DNA of 20,169 nt, from the NCBI GenBank assembly GCA_027729925.1, contig JAQCEB010000011.1, positions 1 to 20,169 on the forward strand, written 5' to 3'. Shown piece after piece: positions 7,979 to 14,656 of the stretch. Source of the stretch: Actinomycetota bacterium (GTDB lineage: Bacteria; Actinomycetota; Acidimicrobiia; Actinomarinales; Actinomarinaceae). How positions within the stretch are numbered: position 1 is the stretch's first letter; each line of letters starts with the position of its first letter. The translations under genes were made by a program, and so were the position numbers. The notes beneath the pieces are model-generated. The model did no database searches, was not told the origin of the DNA, and worked only from the letters and a program-made list of their open reading frames with translations.

Positions 7979-10789
7979 ATGGTCAATATAGGCGGTGTGC
8001 CAAATAGCGGTGAAAGAAGGGGACTATCTTTTGTTATTTTTATAGCAATAGTAGGTTTCTCAATTGCAAGAGCAATTGCTACCTTTTTCACAAACTATTT
8101 ATGGTTTGACTCAATAAATTTGAATTCAGTTTGGCTAAAAATATTAATTACCAAATCTGGATTAATATTCGGTACTTCATTAGTTGCATTTTTATTTATT
8201 TTTATTAATTTGAAATTAGCTGTCAGAGCAACTCCAGTAATGGATATATTTGAATCTTTTGAATCCCAAGATCCTTTATCTAGATTTAGAGCTTGGACAA
8301 ACGAAAGGTTTGCCCGATATAGATTATTAGGATCAGTTGGTTTAGCCTTATTTCTAGGTGCTGGAACCTCGCAATTGTGGGAGCAAGTTTTACTATTCTT
8401 AAATCAAACTCCCTTTAATGTACTAGATCCAATTTTTCAAAATGATATTTCGACATATGTTTTTGGTTTACCGCTCTATAGACTTTTTGTATCTTGGGGT
8501 TTTCAACTTGTAATTTTTACATCTTTAGTTATCGTTTTATATTTTGTAGCAACTGGAGCTCTACAATTAAGACAAGGACGTTTACCTGATGTCAGTAGTG
8601 GTGCCAAAGCTCACTTGTCTGTGTTACTTGCATTTATTGCTGTTCTTAAAGCTATTGCATATAGATTAGATGCTCTTGAGTTATTGTATTCTCCAAGAGG
8701 TAAAGTATTTGGCGCTAGCTACACAGATGTTGTTGCCCATTTACCAGCTTTGAACTTGCTTATATTAATTTCAATTTTTGGTGCAATTTTGCTTTTAGTC
8801 AACATAAAGAGAAGAGGTTGGTTATTACCTGCTACTGCAATTAGTTTATGGTTAGCGGTTTCAATAATTGTTGGAGGTTTGGTGCCAGCAGCTATACAAA
8901 GGTTTAGAGTTGTTCCAGATGAACTTAATAAAGAACTAGCTTATGTTGAAAATCATATTGATTATACGAGACTTGCCTACGGATTAAATGAGATTGAAGA
9001 AAAATCATTTTCTGCAACACCAAATTTATCAAAACAAGATATATCAGACAATGCTCAAACTGTTGACAATATAAGACTTTGGGATCCAACAGTACTCTCT
9101 GAAACATATAGTCAGCTTCAAGAGATTAGAGCCTACTATGCATTAGACGAAGTAGATGTTGACAGATATGAAATTAATGGGGTACTAACTCAAGTTATGG
9201 TAGCTGCAAGAGAGCTAGATCAAACAAATTTACCCGCAGTTGGCTGGGTTAATGAAAGACTTCAATATACACATGGTTTCGGGGTAGTTTTTAGTCCTGC
9301 AAATAATGTAGCGAGCCAAGGCCAACCTGATTTTTATGTAAAAGGTATACCTGCGACTACAACAGTAAAAGAACTTGAAATTGCACAACCAAGAATTTAT
9401 TTTGGTGAAGCTGCTGACTCTGAAGAGTATGTTGTTGTTAACTCTTTGCAAGAAGAAGTTGACTACCCATTGTCAACTGAAGGACCTTCAGTATCATACA
9501 CAAATTACTCTGGTGAAGGTGGTGTAGGTATTGGATCATTCTTCAGAAGACTTGGTTTTGCATTGAGATACAGCGAGTTAAATTTATTAATTTCAAATCA
9601 ACTTTCTGATGATTCAAAATTAATTATGGAAAGAAATGTTGTTAGTAGAGTTAAAAAGGCTGTTCCATTTTTATATACAGATAATGATCCATATCTAGCT
9701 CTAATTGAAGGAAATTTATATTGGATAATTGATATGTATACCGTTACTGATAAATATCCGTATGCTCAACCAGCAGATACTAGAAGATTAAACGCAAACT
9801 CTGGTCTACCTGTAAATTTTAATTATCTAAGAAACTCCGTTAAAGCAGTTGTAAATGCTTATGATGGCACTCTAAAATTTTACGTTAGTGATAATTCAGA
9901 TCCAATAATTTCTTCGTATCAAAAAATATTTCCCGAACTGTTTTCCAATAAGGATACAATGTCTGAAGAGCTTTTAGAGCATATTAGGTATCCTGAAGAT
10001 TTATTTACTATTCAAGCAGATATGTATAGAGACTATCATATGATTGATCCGAAAGTTTTTTATGCTGATGAAGATCCTTGGGTTATTCCTACAGATTCCG
10101 CAAACACTCAAAGAGTTGCAACTTTAAGAGGAGAGTTTACAGAAATTGGTTTTAAACCAATGCTTCCATATTATTTGTTGATGAGTTTACCTGGTGAGGA
10201 TGATTTGAGTTATCTTCTTTTCCAACCTTTTAATCCTGAAAATAGACCAAATATGGTTTCCTTTCTTGTAGCAGATGCTGATCCAGAAAACTATGGACAA
10301 CTAATAGATTTTAGGTTACCTAAGGGTGAATTTGTTGATGGACCTAGTCAGGTTGCAACACGTATTAATCAAGACCCTGATATATCTCAGATTTTCACAT
10401 TACTAGATCAGCAAGGGTCTAGTGTAATAAAAGGTAACCTTTTTGTAGTTCCAATAAATCAATCTATAATTTACTATCAACCTATATATCTTCAGGGTGA
10501 ACAAAATCCTTTACCTGAATTTAAATTCGTAGTCGTTGTCTTTCAAGACAAAATAATTATGAAGGAATCACTAGGAGAAGCAATTGAAAGTATTTTTGGT
10601 GAAGATAGTAGCGTTTCTGAAGAAGTTGATGAACAAGATAAACCTTTGGATCTATTGGTAAAAGCATCCGAGGCATTTGATAAAGCTCAAGAAGAATTAT
10701 CTAAAGGAAATTTAGGTGCTTATCAAGATTTAATTGAAAAAGCTCAAAGATTTGTACAACAAGCTGTTGACCTGTTAAATAACAATTAA
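7979..10789 (+). CDS. UPF0182 family (COG1615) large membrane protein
   Basis: Uncharacterised conserved membrane protein of 936 residues, the usual size for UPF0182. About seven membrane segments lie in the first 310 residues (for example 15-37, 60-80, 169-194 and 280-305). A large extracytoplasmic domain follows, with family stretches such as LWDPTVLSETYSQLQEIRAYY and FNYLRNSVKAVVNAYDGT. It ends in a polar, probably helical tail (about 880-936) with Ala-Glu-Gln-rich heptads. The family is known mainly from actinobacteria, cyanobacteria and some other Gram-positive or Chloroflexi lineages; its biochemical role is not established. It follows the Lon-like protease by 26 bases, and the conserved pairing suggests a shared envelope function. 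Confidence 0.9.
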   Translation: MVNIGGVPNSGERRGLSFVIFIAIVGFSIARAIATFFTNYLWFDSINLNSVWLKILITKSGLIFGTSLVAFLFIFINLKLAVRATPVMDIFESFESQDPLSRFRAWTNERFARYRLLGSVGLALFLGAGTSQLWEQVLLFLNQTPFNVLDPIFQNDISTYVFGLPLYRLFVSWGFQLVIFTSLVIVLYFVATGALQLRQGRLPDVSSGAKAHLSVLLAFIAVLKAIAYRLDALELLYSPRGKVFGASYTDVVAHLPALNLLILISIFGAILLLVNIKRRGWLLPATAISLWLAVSIIVGGLVPAAIQRFRVVPDELNKELAYVENHIDYTRLAYGLNEIEEKSFSATPNLSKQDISDNAQTVDNIRLWDPTVLSETYSQLQEIRAYYALDEVDVDRYEINGVLTQVMVAARELDQTNLPAVGWVNERLQYTHGFGVVFSPANNVASQGQPDFYVKGIPATTTVKELEIAQPRIYFGEAADSEEYVVVNSLQEEVDYPLSTEGPSVSYTNYSGEGGVGIGSFFRRLGFALRYSELNLLISNQLSDDSKLIMERNVVSRVKKAVPFLYTDNDPYLALIEGNLYWIIDMYTVTDKYPYAQPADTRRLNANSGLPVNFNYLRNSVKAVVNAYDGTLKFYVSDNSDPIISSYQKIFPELFSNKDTMSEELLEHIRYPEDLFTIQADMYRDYHMIDPKVFYADEDPWVIPTDSANTQRVATLRGEFTEIGFKPMLPYYLLMSLPGEDDLSYLLFQPFNPENRPNMVSFLVADADPENYGQLIDFRLPKGEFVDGPSQVATRINQDPDISQIFTLLDQQGSSVIKGNLFVVPINQSIIYYQPIYLQGEQNPLPEFKFVVVVFQDKIIMKESLGEAIESIFGEDSSVSEEVDEQDKPLDLLVKASEAFDKAQEELSKGNLGAYQDLIEKAQRFVQQAVDLLNNN

Positions 10790-10794
10790 TATTC

Positions 10795-10823
10795 TTGAGA
10801 TTAAATCTAATTACAATTATCAT
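10795..10823 (+). promoter_or_regulatory. promoter of initiator tRNA
   Basis: TTGAGA at 10795-10800 and TATCAT at 10818-10823 are separated by exactly 17 bases. The predicted start is about 10830, five bases before the mature tRNA 5' end. An overlapping TACAAT at 10812 fits less well by spacing. This is the best two-part promoter in the window. Confidence 0.6.
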
Positions 10824-10834
10824 TATTAAATCAG

Positions 10835-10908
10835 CGCGGGGTGGAGCAGTCTGGTAGCTCGCTGGGCTCATAACCCAGAGGTCGTAGGTTCAAATCCTAC
10901 CCCCGCTA
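10835..10908 (+). tRNA. initiator tRNA-Met (CAT)
   Basis: A full cloverleaf can be drawn. The acceptor arm is CGCGGGG with CCCCGCT, and the first pair is a C1xU72 mismatch, a hallmark of initiators. The D arm is GAGC/GCTC, the anticodon stem CTGGG/CCCAG contains the three consecutive G-C pairs diagnostic of initiator tRNA, the loop is CTCATAA, and the T arm is GTAGG-TTCAAAT-CCTAC. The discriminator is A10908. CCA is not encoded (the next bases are CT), so it must be added enzymatically. No clear terminator follows; only a run of eight T at 10936-10943 without a stem. Confidence 0.97.
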
Positions 10909-10912
10909 CTAA

Positions 10913-11050
10913 CTATCGGATAAAAAGATCTGTAATTTTTTTTCTACCTGTTGAAGCGGCAATCAACTTTAATGTAAATAAACCTGAAGCTCCTAGATAA
11001 AATAAACTGCCGAGGACCAAGAATATTCTCCAAAAAAGTATTAAATCCAT
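10913..11050 (-). CDS. small single-pass membrane protein, 45 residues, unknown
   Basis: A 45-codon frame from ATG at 11050 to TAG at 10913. The peptide begins MDLILFWRIFLVLGSLFYLG, has a hydrophobic stretch of roughly residues 3-32, and ends in a basic tail (STGRKKITDLFIR). This is the layout of a single membrane helix with a cytoplasmic positive end. Support beyond the open frame: a perfect TATAAT box at 11062-11057 with six bases to the ATG, the same leaderless geometry as at other genes here. It lies 32 bases after tlpA on the same strand and runs toward the tRNA gene. I do not recognise the family. A small subunit of a transporter or of a cytochrome-maturation or oxidase complex is conceivable but unsupported. 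Confidence 0.6.
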   Translation of the reverse strand: MDLILFWRIFLVLGSLFYLGASGLFTLKLIAASTGRKKITDLFIR

Positions 11051-11056
11051 ATTGAT

Positions 11057-11062
11057 ATTATA
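11057..11062 (-). promoter_or_regulatory. -10 box for the 45-residue membrane protein
   Basis: On the minus strand this reads TATAAT, the exact consensus, followed by six bases and the ATG at 11050. It lies in the 32-base gap after the tlpA stop, so the small gene probably has its own start site even if tlpA transcripts also read into it. Confidence 0.6.
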
Positions 11063-11082
11063 AAATTTCTAAAAAATAAAAC

Positions 11083-11586
11083 TTAATTAGAAAAGTTAAT
11101 TATTTCTGAATAAGTGATTTCTCCGTTAAATGTTTGTATTACTTCATAATCTTCATTTAATAAAATAGTTGTAGGTATACCAGACCAATAAAATTGAGAA
11201 ATTATTAACTCTGAATAATCAGGGTCTAAAATATTTTGAAACGTAATATTATTATCTTTAATAAATATTTCACCATTTATAATCGAATCTTGGACTAAAA
11301 TTCCAATCACTGTATATCCTTCGGTTCTTGATATTTCTTTTAAATGAGTGACCTCATTTTGGCATGGTACGCACCAGCTTGCCCAAATATTTAAAATTAT
11401 GAAATTGTCTTTAGTGTCAAGTTTTTGAAAGTCTATTAAATTGTTTAAGCCTACAACCTTAACACCATTATTGATTGAAGAACTATTAGAAATTAGTTCA
11501 GGTTCTCTTGGATTTGAGTAAGAAAAAAAAATAATTATCAAAACTGTAAATATTAATAAAATTAAGATTCGATTTCTTTTAACCAT
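11083..11586 (-). CDS. TlpA/ResA-like membrane-anchored thiol-disulfide oxidoreductase
   Basis: Thioredoxin-fold protein of 167 residues. An uncleaved signal anchor lies at about residues 7-22 after a basic start (MVKRNR). The active site is ASWCVPC with C72 and C75, and the conserved cis-proline is P138 in GIPTT. The WCxPC form and the anchor match the TlpA/ResA/CcmG group, which reduces extracytoplasmic disulfides, often apocytochrome c haem-binding cysteines. No other cytochrome c maturation gene is in the window, so the target is open. It is divergent from mrp. Its ATG follows a TAAACT box by six bases with no Shine-Dalgarno. Confidence 0.85.
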   Translation of the reverse strand: MVKRNRILILLIFTVLIIIFFSYSNPREPELISNSSSINNGVKVVGLNNLIDFQKLDTKDNFIILNIWASWCVPCQNEVTHLKEISRTEGYTVIGILVQDSIINGEIFIKDNNITFQNILDPDYSELIISQFYWSGIPTTILLNEDYEVIQTFNGEITYSEIINFSN

Positions 11587-11592
11587 AAATTA

Positions 11593-11598
11593 AGTTTA
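11593..11598 (-). promoter_or_regulatory. -10 box for tlpA-like gene
   Basis: The minus strand reads TAAACT, then six bases, then the ATG at 11586, placing the predicted transcription start on the start codon. It shares the 36-base intergenic gap with the divergent mrp promoter. Confidence 0.5.
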
Positions 11599-11612
11599 TA
11601 ACACAATAGAAA

Positions 11613-11618
11613 TACAAT
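11613..11618 (+). promoter_or_regulatory. -10 box for mrp
   Basis: TACAAT lies four bases before the ATG at 11623 and seven before the second in-frame ATG at 11626. The usual -10 to +1 distance favours the second ATG as the leaderless start. Confidence 0.45.
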
Positions 11619-11622
11619 ATTA

Positions 11623-12651
11623 ATGATGGAAATAGAAAATATAGTTTATCCAGGATTTAATAAATCACTCGCTGAATTAAATGCAGTTAAAAAGAATAAG
11701 AAAAATTCGATTGAAATTATTGACTTTACAGAAATTGAATGGGTAAGAGATGTATTAAGACATAGATTTGATGAAGTAGGAAAATATGAAATAAAGTTTT
11801 TAAAAGCTACTGAAGACGAAATAACTCAAGTTTCTAAATTAGTTGGAGCTGATAAAAATGGTGATGAACTTAAAAATAATTTTCATAAAAATAAAAGAAT
11901 TATTGGAATTACATCCGGAAAAGGTGGAGTAGGAAAGTCTACAATTACTTCTTTACTAGGTATAGCATTCGATGAGTTAGGAAAAAAAGTTGGTATTTTA
12001 GATTCTGATATTTGGGGGTTTTCAATACCAAAAATCTTAGGTGCAAAATTTCCACCCATTCCTTTTAATGAGAGAATATTTCCTTCAAAAATAAATAATT
12101 TGAGTGTTATATCAATGGAATATTTCGTAAAACAAGATGAAGCTGTTATCTGGAGAGGTCCTATGCTGCATAAAGCTATAGAACAGTTTTTGTTTGAAGT
12201 TTTGTGGCAGGATGTAGACATTTTACTAATTGATATGCCTCCTGGAACAGGCGATGTATCAATATCTTTATCGCAATTTCTTAAATATTTTGAAAATATT
12301 GTTGTCACCACACCACAATCTAATGCAACTATAGTTGCTGAACGTTCAGGTATTATGTCAAAAAAAGTTAATGCGAGCATTATTGGCGTCATCGAAAACA
12401 TGTCCTATATGCAGGTAAACGATTCAACAATTTTTCCATTTGGTAAAGATGGCGGAGGAAACTTGTCTAAAAAATTAGATGTTCCGTTACTTGGTTCAAT
12501 ACCATTAAATGAAGATATAACTATTGCGTCAGAAAGAAATAATTTGTTTGAAGTTAGGGACAAAGAAATATTTGGAACAATTAAAGAAATAGCTAATGCA
12601 ATTATTCAGCATCAGCCTAAGAAAAAACCAATTGACTTAACTATTAAATAA
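11623..12651 (+). CDS. mrp: Mrp/ApbC family P-loop ATPase (Fe-S cluster carrier type), cysteine-free
   Basis: Member of the Mrp/NBP35 (SIMIBI) family that stores or transfers Fe-S clusters. The deviant Walker A motif GKGGVGKST is at residues 99-107, with signature lysine K100 and P-loop K105. DSDIWGFSIP and DMPPGTGDVSISL follow. A divergent N-terminal region of about 90 residues takes the place of the MIP18/DUF59 domain, and its cluster-related cysteine is missing. The C-terminal CxxC used for cluster binding in other Mrp proteins is also absent (ENMSYMQVNDSTIFPFG). The whole protein has no cysteine. Mycobacterial Mrp also lacks that CxxC, as far as I recall. Two in-frame ATGs (11623 and 11626) exist. 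The 3' end overlaps the convergent uppP by eight bases. Confidence 0.88.
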   Translation: MMEIENIVYPGFNKSLAELNAVKKNKKNSIEIIDFTEIEWVRDVLRHRFDEVGKYEIKFLKATEDEITQVSKLVGADKNGDELKNNFHKNKRIIGITSGKGGVGKSTITSLLGIAFDELGKKVGILDSDIWGFSIPKILGAKFPPIPFNERIFPSKINNLSVISMEYFVKQDEAVIWRGPMLHKAIEQFLFEVLWQDVDILLIDMPPGTGDVSISLSQFLKYFENIVVTTPQSNATIVAERSGIMSKKVNASIIGVIENMSYMQVNDSTIFPFGKDGGGNLSKKLDVPLLGSIPLNEDITIASERNNLFEVRDKEIFGTIKEIANAIIQHQPKKKPIDLTIK

Positions 12652-13402
12652 AATAGTAGATAATACTCAAAATTCCAAAAAAGAAACAGTAATAAGAAAA
12701 AATTTTAAGTTTAGATTTCTTTGTAATTTCTAAAAGAATTTTAATTGCAAATAATCCAGAGATAAATGCAACTAAAAAAGGTCCAACAGAACTAAAATTT
12801 AACTCAATTGGATTTTTAATAAAAGTTAGCAACCAAGCTCCAAAAATTGTTGGAATTCCAAGAAGCATTGAAAAGAATACTGCTTCACCTTTTTTAAGTT
12901 TTAAATGAATCCCTGTTGCAATTGTTATACCTGATCTAGATATTCCTGGAAGCAAGGCAATACTTTGAGCTAAACCTATAATAAAAGATTTTTTATAATT
13001 AAGATTTTCTATTTTTAATTCCCCTTCTGATAACAGATCTGTTTTTCTAAGCAGTATTGAGAGAAATAAATATGACACACCTGTAATGAGAAGAATATAT
13101 TGACTAGAATCAATAATTTCTTCAATAGGTAAAAATAAACCAACTAACCCTGCTGGTATGATCCCAACTGTTATTAATTTGATATATTTAAAAAATAGTA
13201 AGTTATTTTTCATGATGGAATATAAATCTTTAGAGAAATAAATTAGAATTGAAAAAAAAGTACCAAGATGCAAAAAAGTAATTTCATCCGTACCATAATT
13301 TTCTAAATTAAAAATTTTAGATAACACAACTATATGGCCACTAGAAGAAATAGGAAGAAATTCTGTAATTCCTTGAACTAAGCCTAAAAAAAGTTCAGTC
13401 AT
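12644..13402 (-). CDS. uppP: undecaprenyl-diphosphate phosphatase UppP (BacA)
   Basis: Integral membrane phosphatase that recycles undecaprenyl diphosphate to the monophosphate carrier for peptidoglycan and other envelope polymers; the family confers bacitracin tolerance when overexpressed. 252 residues, nearly all hydrophobic. Both signature regions are visible: QGITEFLPISSSGH near the N-terminus (glutamate, serine and histidine of the active site) and PGISRSGIT in the middle. The ATG at 13402 lies one base after the stop of the upstream 50-residue gene (TGA-A-ATG), so translation is probably coupled. A TACAAT box eight bases before the ATG, inside that upstream gene, could give an extra internal start site. 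Confidence 0.93.
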   Translation of the reverse strand: MTELFLGLVQGITEFLPISSSGHIVVLSKIFNLENYGTDEITFLHLGTFFSILIYFSKDLYSIMKNNLLFFKYIKLITVGIIPAGLVGLFLPIEEIIDSSQYILLITGVSYLFLSILLRKTDLLSEGELKIENLNYKKSFIIGLAQSIALLPGISRSGITIATGIHLKLKKGEAVFFSMLLGIPTIFGAWLLTFIKNPIELNFSSVGPFLVAFISGLFAIKILLEITKKSKLKIFSYYCFFFGILSIIYYFI

Positions 13403-13403
13403 T

Positions 13404-13556
13404 TCAATTTATTGTAGAAAAATGCCAACCATTGCATTCGTTGCATTCGTAAATTCTATATTTTTTTTTAAATTCTTTTTCAATGTGAATCCTCTCTCGA
13501 CGAGCTTCAATCTCGCTATCAAATCTTTTTTTTTCTGTACAAGATTTAGTTACCAT
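13404..13556 (-). CDS. small zinc-ribbon-like protein, 50 residues
   Basis: A 50-codon frame from ATG at 13556 to TGA at 13404. The peptide has C6 (TKSCTEKKRF), a charged helical middle (SEIEARRERIHIEKEFKKK), and C38-x2-C41 followed by GWH (YECNECNGWHFS). From memory, short proteins with a Cys, a basic/acidic helix and a closing YxCxxCxGWH are frequent in actinobacteria and phages and are usually annotated as hypothetical. C6, C38, C41 and H45 could ligate one zinc. An in-frame TGA lies one codon before the ATG, so the start is fixed. The gene ends one base before uppP on the same strand. Two GCATTCG copies at 13434 and 13443 are the ECNEC codons. The function is unknown. Confidence 0.65.
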   Translation of the reverse strand: MVTKSCTEKKRFDSEIEARRERIHIEKEFKKKYRIYECNECNGWHFSTIN

Positions 13557-13565
13557 TTTTCAAAA

Positions 13566-13571
13566 ATTCTA
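13566..13571 (-). promoter_or_regulatory. -10 box for zinc-ribbon/uppP operon
   Basis: The minus strand reads TAGAAT, nine bases before the ATG at 13556. This would leave a leader of about two or three bases. The same hexamer precedes the GMC oxidoreductase gene at six bases. It lies back to back with the plsY promoter in the 62-base gap. Confidence 0.4.
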
Positions 13572-13605
13572 TTTGTACTATACATCTTATTAAGAAGTAT
13601 TCAAT

Positions 13606-13611
13606 TAAACT
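13606..13611 (+). promoter_or_regulatory. -10 box for plsY
   Basis: TAAACT ends seven bases before the ATG at 13619, the third occurrence of this hexamer directly ahead of a start codon in the window. A second in-frame ATG follows immediately at 13622. Confidence 0.45.
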
Positions 13612-13618
13612 CAAAGAA

Positions 13619-14227
13619 ATGATGTATTTCTTTGGTTTTTTAAGTTATTTAATTGGTTCAATAAATTTTGCTTATGTGGTTTCTTACTTTAAGAAAACTG
13701 ATATTTCAAAACTTGGCAGTGGAAACCCAGGAACCTCTAATGTTATGAGAAATTTTGGTAAAAAGTATGCATTAATAGTTTTAATTGGAGATGTTTTGAA
13801 AGGTGTTGTACCTGTTTTGTTTTTATCAACTGAAAGTAGTGCACTTATTTATGGTGCTTTAGCAATAGTAGGTCATATATTTCCTATATACTATTTTTTT
13901 AAAGGAGGTAAGGGAGTAGCAACTTATTTCGGGGTTTATATTGCTTTAAATTTCTTTAATCCCTTAAATGGCGATCTATTTGAAAATCAACTTTTTCAAA
14001 ATTTGAACATATTATTTTTAGTATTTATATATTTTATTTTGTTTAAGATAACTAGAGTTTCTGCAATTGCAAGTTTAAGTACTGTAACTATTTCTGGCAT
14101 TATACTGTTTCTTCAAAGCACTAGAACAATTGACAAAGTAACTGTATTTTTTGTTATATTGTTAATATTTTTAAAACACAAAGATAACATTAAAAGGTTG
14201 ATTGAAGGCAAAGAAAATAAATTCTAA
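13619..14227 (+). CDS. plsY: acyl-phosphate:glycerol-3-phosphate acyltransferase PlsY
   Basis: Membrane acyltransferase that makes lysophosphatidic acid from acyl-phosphate and glycerol 3-phosphate, the first step of phospholipid synthesis. 202 residues, about five membrane segments. All three conserved loops are visible: GSINFAYVVSYFKKTDISKLGSGNPGTSNVMR at the N-terminus (given here only to mark the GS-N-F and GSGNPGTSN motifs), the GDVLKG motif near residue 60, and GHIFPIYYFFKGGKGVAT around residue 85. The acyl-phosphate partner enzyme PlsX is not in the window. It is transcribed divergently from the zinc-ribbon/uppP unit. A short MM start leaves one codon of uncertainty. Confidence 0.93.
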   Translation: MMYFFGFLSYLIGSINFAYVVSYFKKTDISKLGSGNPGTSNVMRNFGKKYALIVLIGDVLKGVVPVLFLSTESSALIYGALAIVGHIFPIYYFFKGGKGVATYFGVYIALNFFNPLNGDLFENQLFQNLNILFLVFIYFILFKITRVSAIASLSTVTISGIILFLQSTRTIDKVTVFFVILLIFLKHKDNIKRLIEGKENKF

Positions 14228-14256
14228 ACTCTGCAAAGAAATTAATTTTAGGTTAA

Positions 14257-14262
14257 TATTAT
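14257..14262 (+). promoter_or_regulatory. possible -10 box for the membrane protein/translin/thioesterase run
   Basis: TATTAT in the 59-base gap after plsY predicts a start near 14269, six bases before the in-frame TTG at 14275 and 18 before the ATG at 14287. A GGGACAGGG stretch between them could act as a weak ribosome binding site for the ATG. Readthrough from plsY is also possible. Confidence 0.3.
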
Positions 14263-14286
14263 CTTAATTAAACGTTGGGACAGGGC

Positions 14287-14655
14287 ATGAGTTCAACACT
14301 AGTTTTACTTGCATTATTAATATCTTTATCTATTGCTGTAGTATTTCCAGAATTACAATTTTCAAGGAATAGTAAAGTAAAAATCTCATCTGAGTATGAG
14401 ATTATGGTCAACAAGCAAAGGAAAGGGTTTTCAGTTTTGGGATTGTTGGCTTTAGTATCATTTTTTATAGCACTTCAAGCCTTATCAGTTCCAATTTTTA
14501 TTTTTCATTTAATAACAGATGTTATTTTTGCTCTATATGCTTACTTAAGTTTCCAAGTTAGGTCTTCAGCAATACAAAATGCAAATATATCAATTGTTAA
14601 CAAGTTTAATAACCCTGAAGAGAACAATATTGAGTTACTAAAACAAGCAGTATAA
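14287..14655 (+). CDS. small membrane protein with three predicted helices, possibly SepX/GlpR-like
   Basis: 122 residues from the ATG; a TTG at 14275 would add four (MGQG). One membrane segment lies at the extreme N-terminus (STLVLLALLISLSIAVVF) and two more lie near residues 45-90, separated by a polar, basic linker. The tail is polar (QNANISIVNKFNNPEENN). An N-terminal helix ending in a P, an arginine-bearing linker, then two helices ending in a Tyr-Leu-x-x-x-x-Arg stretch recalls the actinobacterial SepX/GlpR divisome-associated membrane proteins. The similarity is only architectural and I would not name it on that. It is the first of three tightly spaced genes; the next begins one base after its stop. 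Confidence 0.7.
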   Translation: MSSTLVLLALLISLSIAVVFPELQFSRNSKVKISSEYEIMVNKQRKGFSVLGLLALVSFFIALQALSVPIFIFHLITDVIFALYAYLSFQVRSSAIQNANISIVNKFNNPEENNIELLKQAV

Positions 14656-14656
14656 C

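Noticed and set aside
10936..10943. Run of eight T after the initiator tRNA as a terminator
   Set aside because: No GC-bearing stem precedes it, and it lies inside the small minus-strand gene; too weak to call.
11883..12401. 172-codon open frame on the minus strand
   Set aside because: Antisense to the P-loop and core motifs of mrp, which are clearly the coding strand; no independent support.
13434..13449. Direct repeat of GCATTCG, as a possible tandem or regulatory repeat
   Set aside because: Explained as the two Glu-Cys codon pairs (ECNEC) of the zinc-ribbon-like protein on the minus strand.
13422..13622. 66-codon open frame on the plus strand
   Set aside because: Phe-rich translation of the reverse of the 50-residue zinc-ribbon gene, which has the sensible protein and operon position. 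It also overlaps the plsY promoter.
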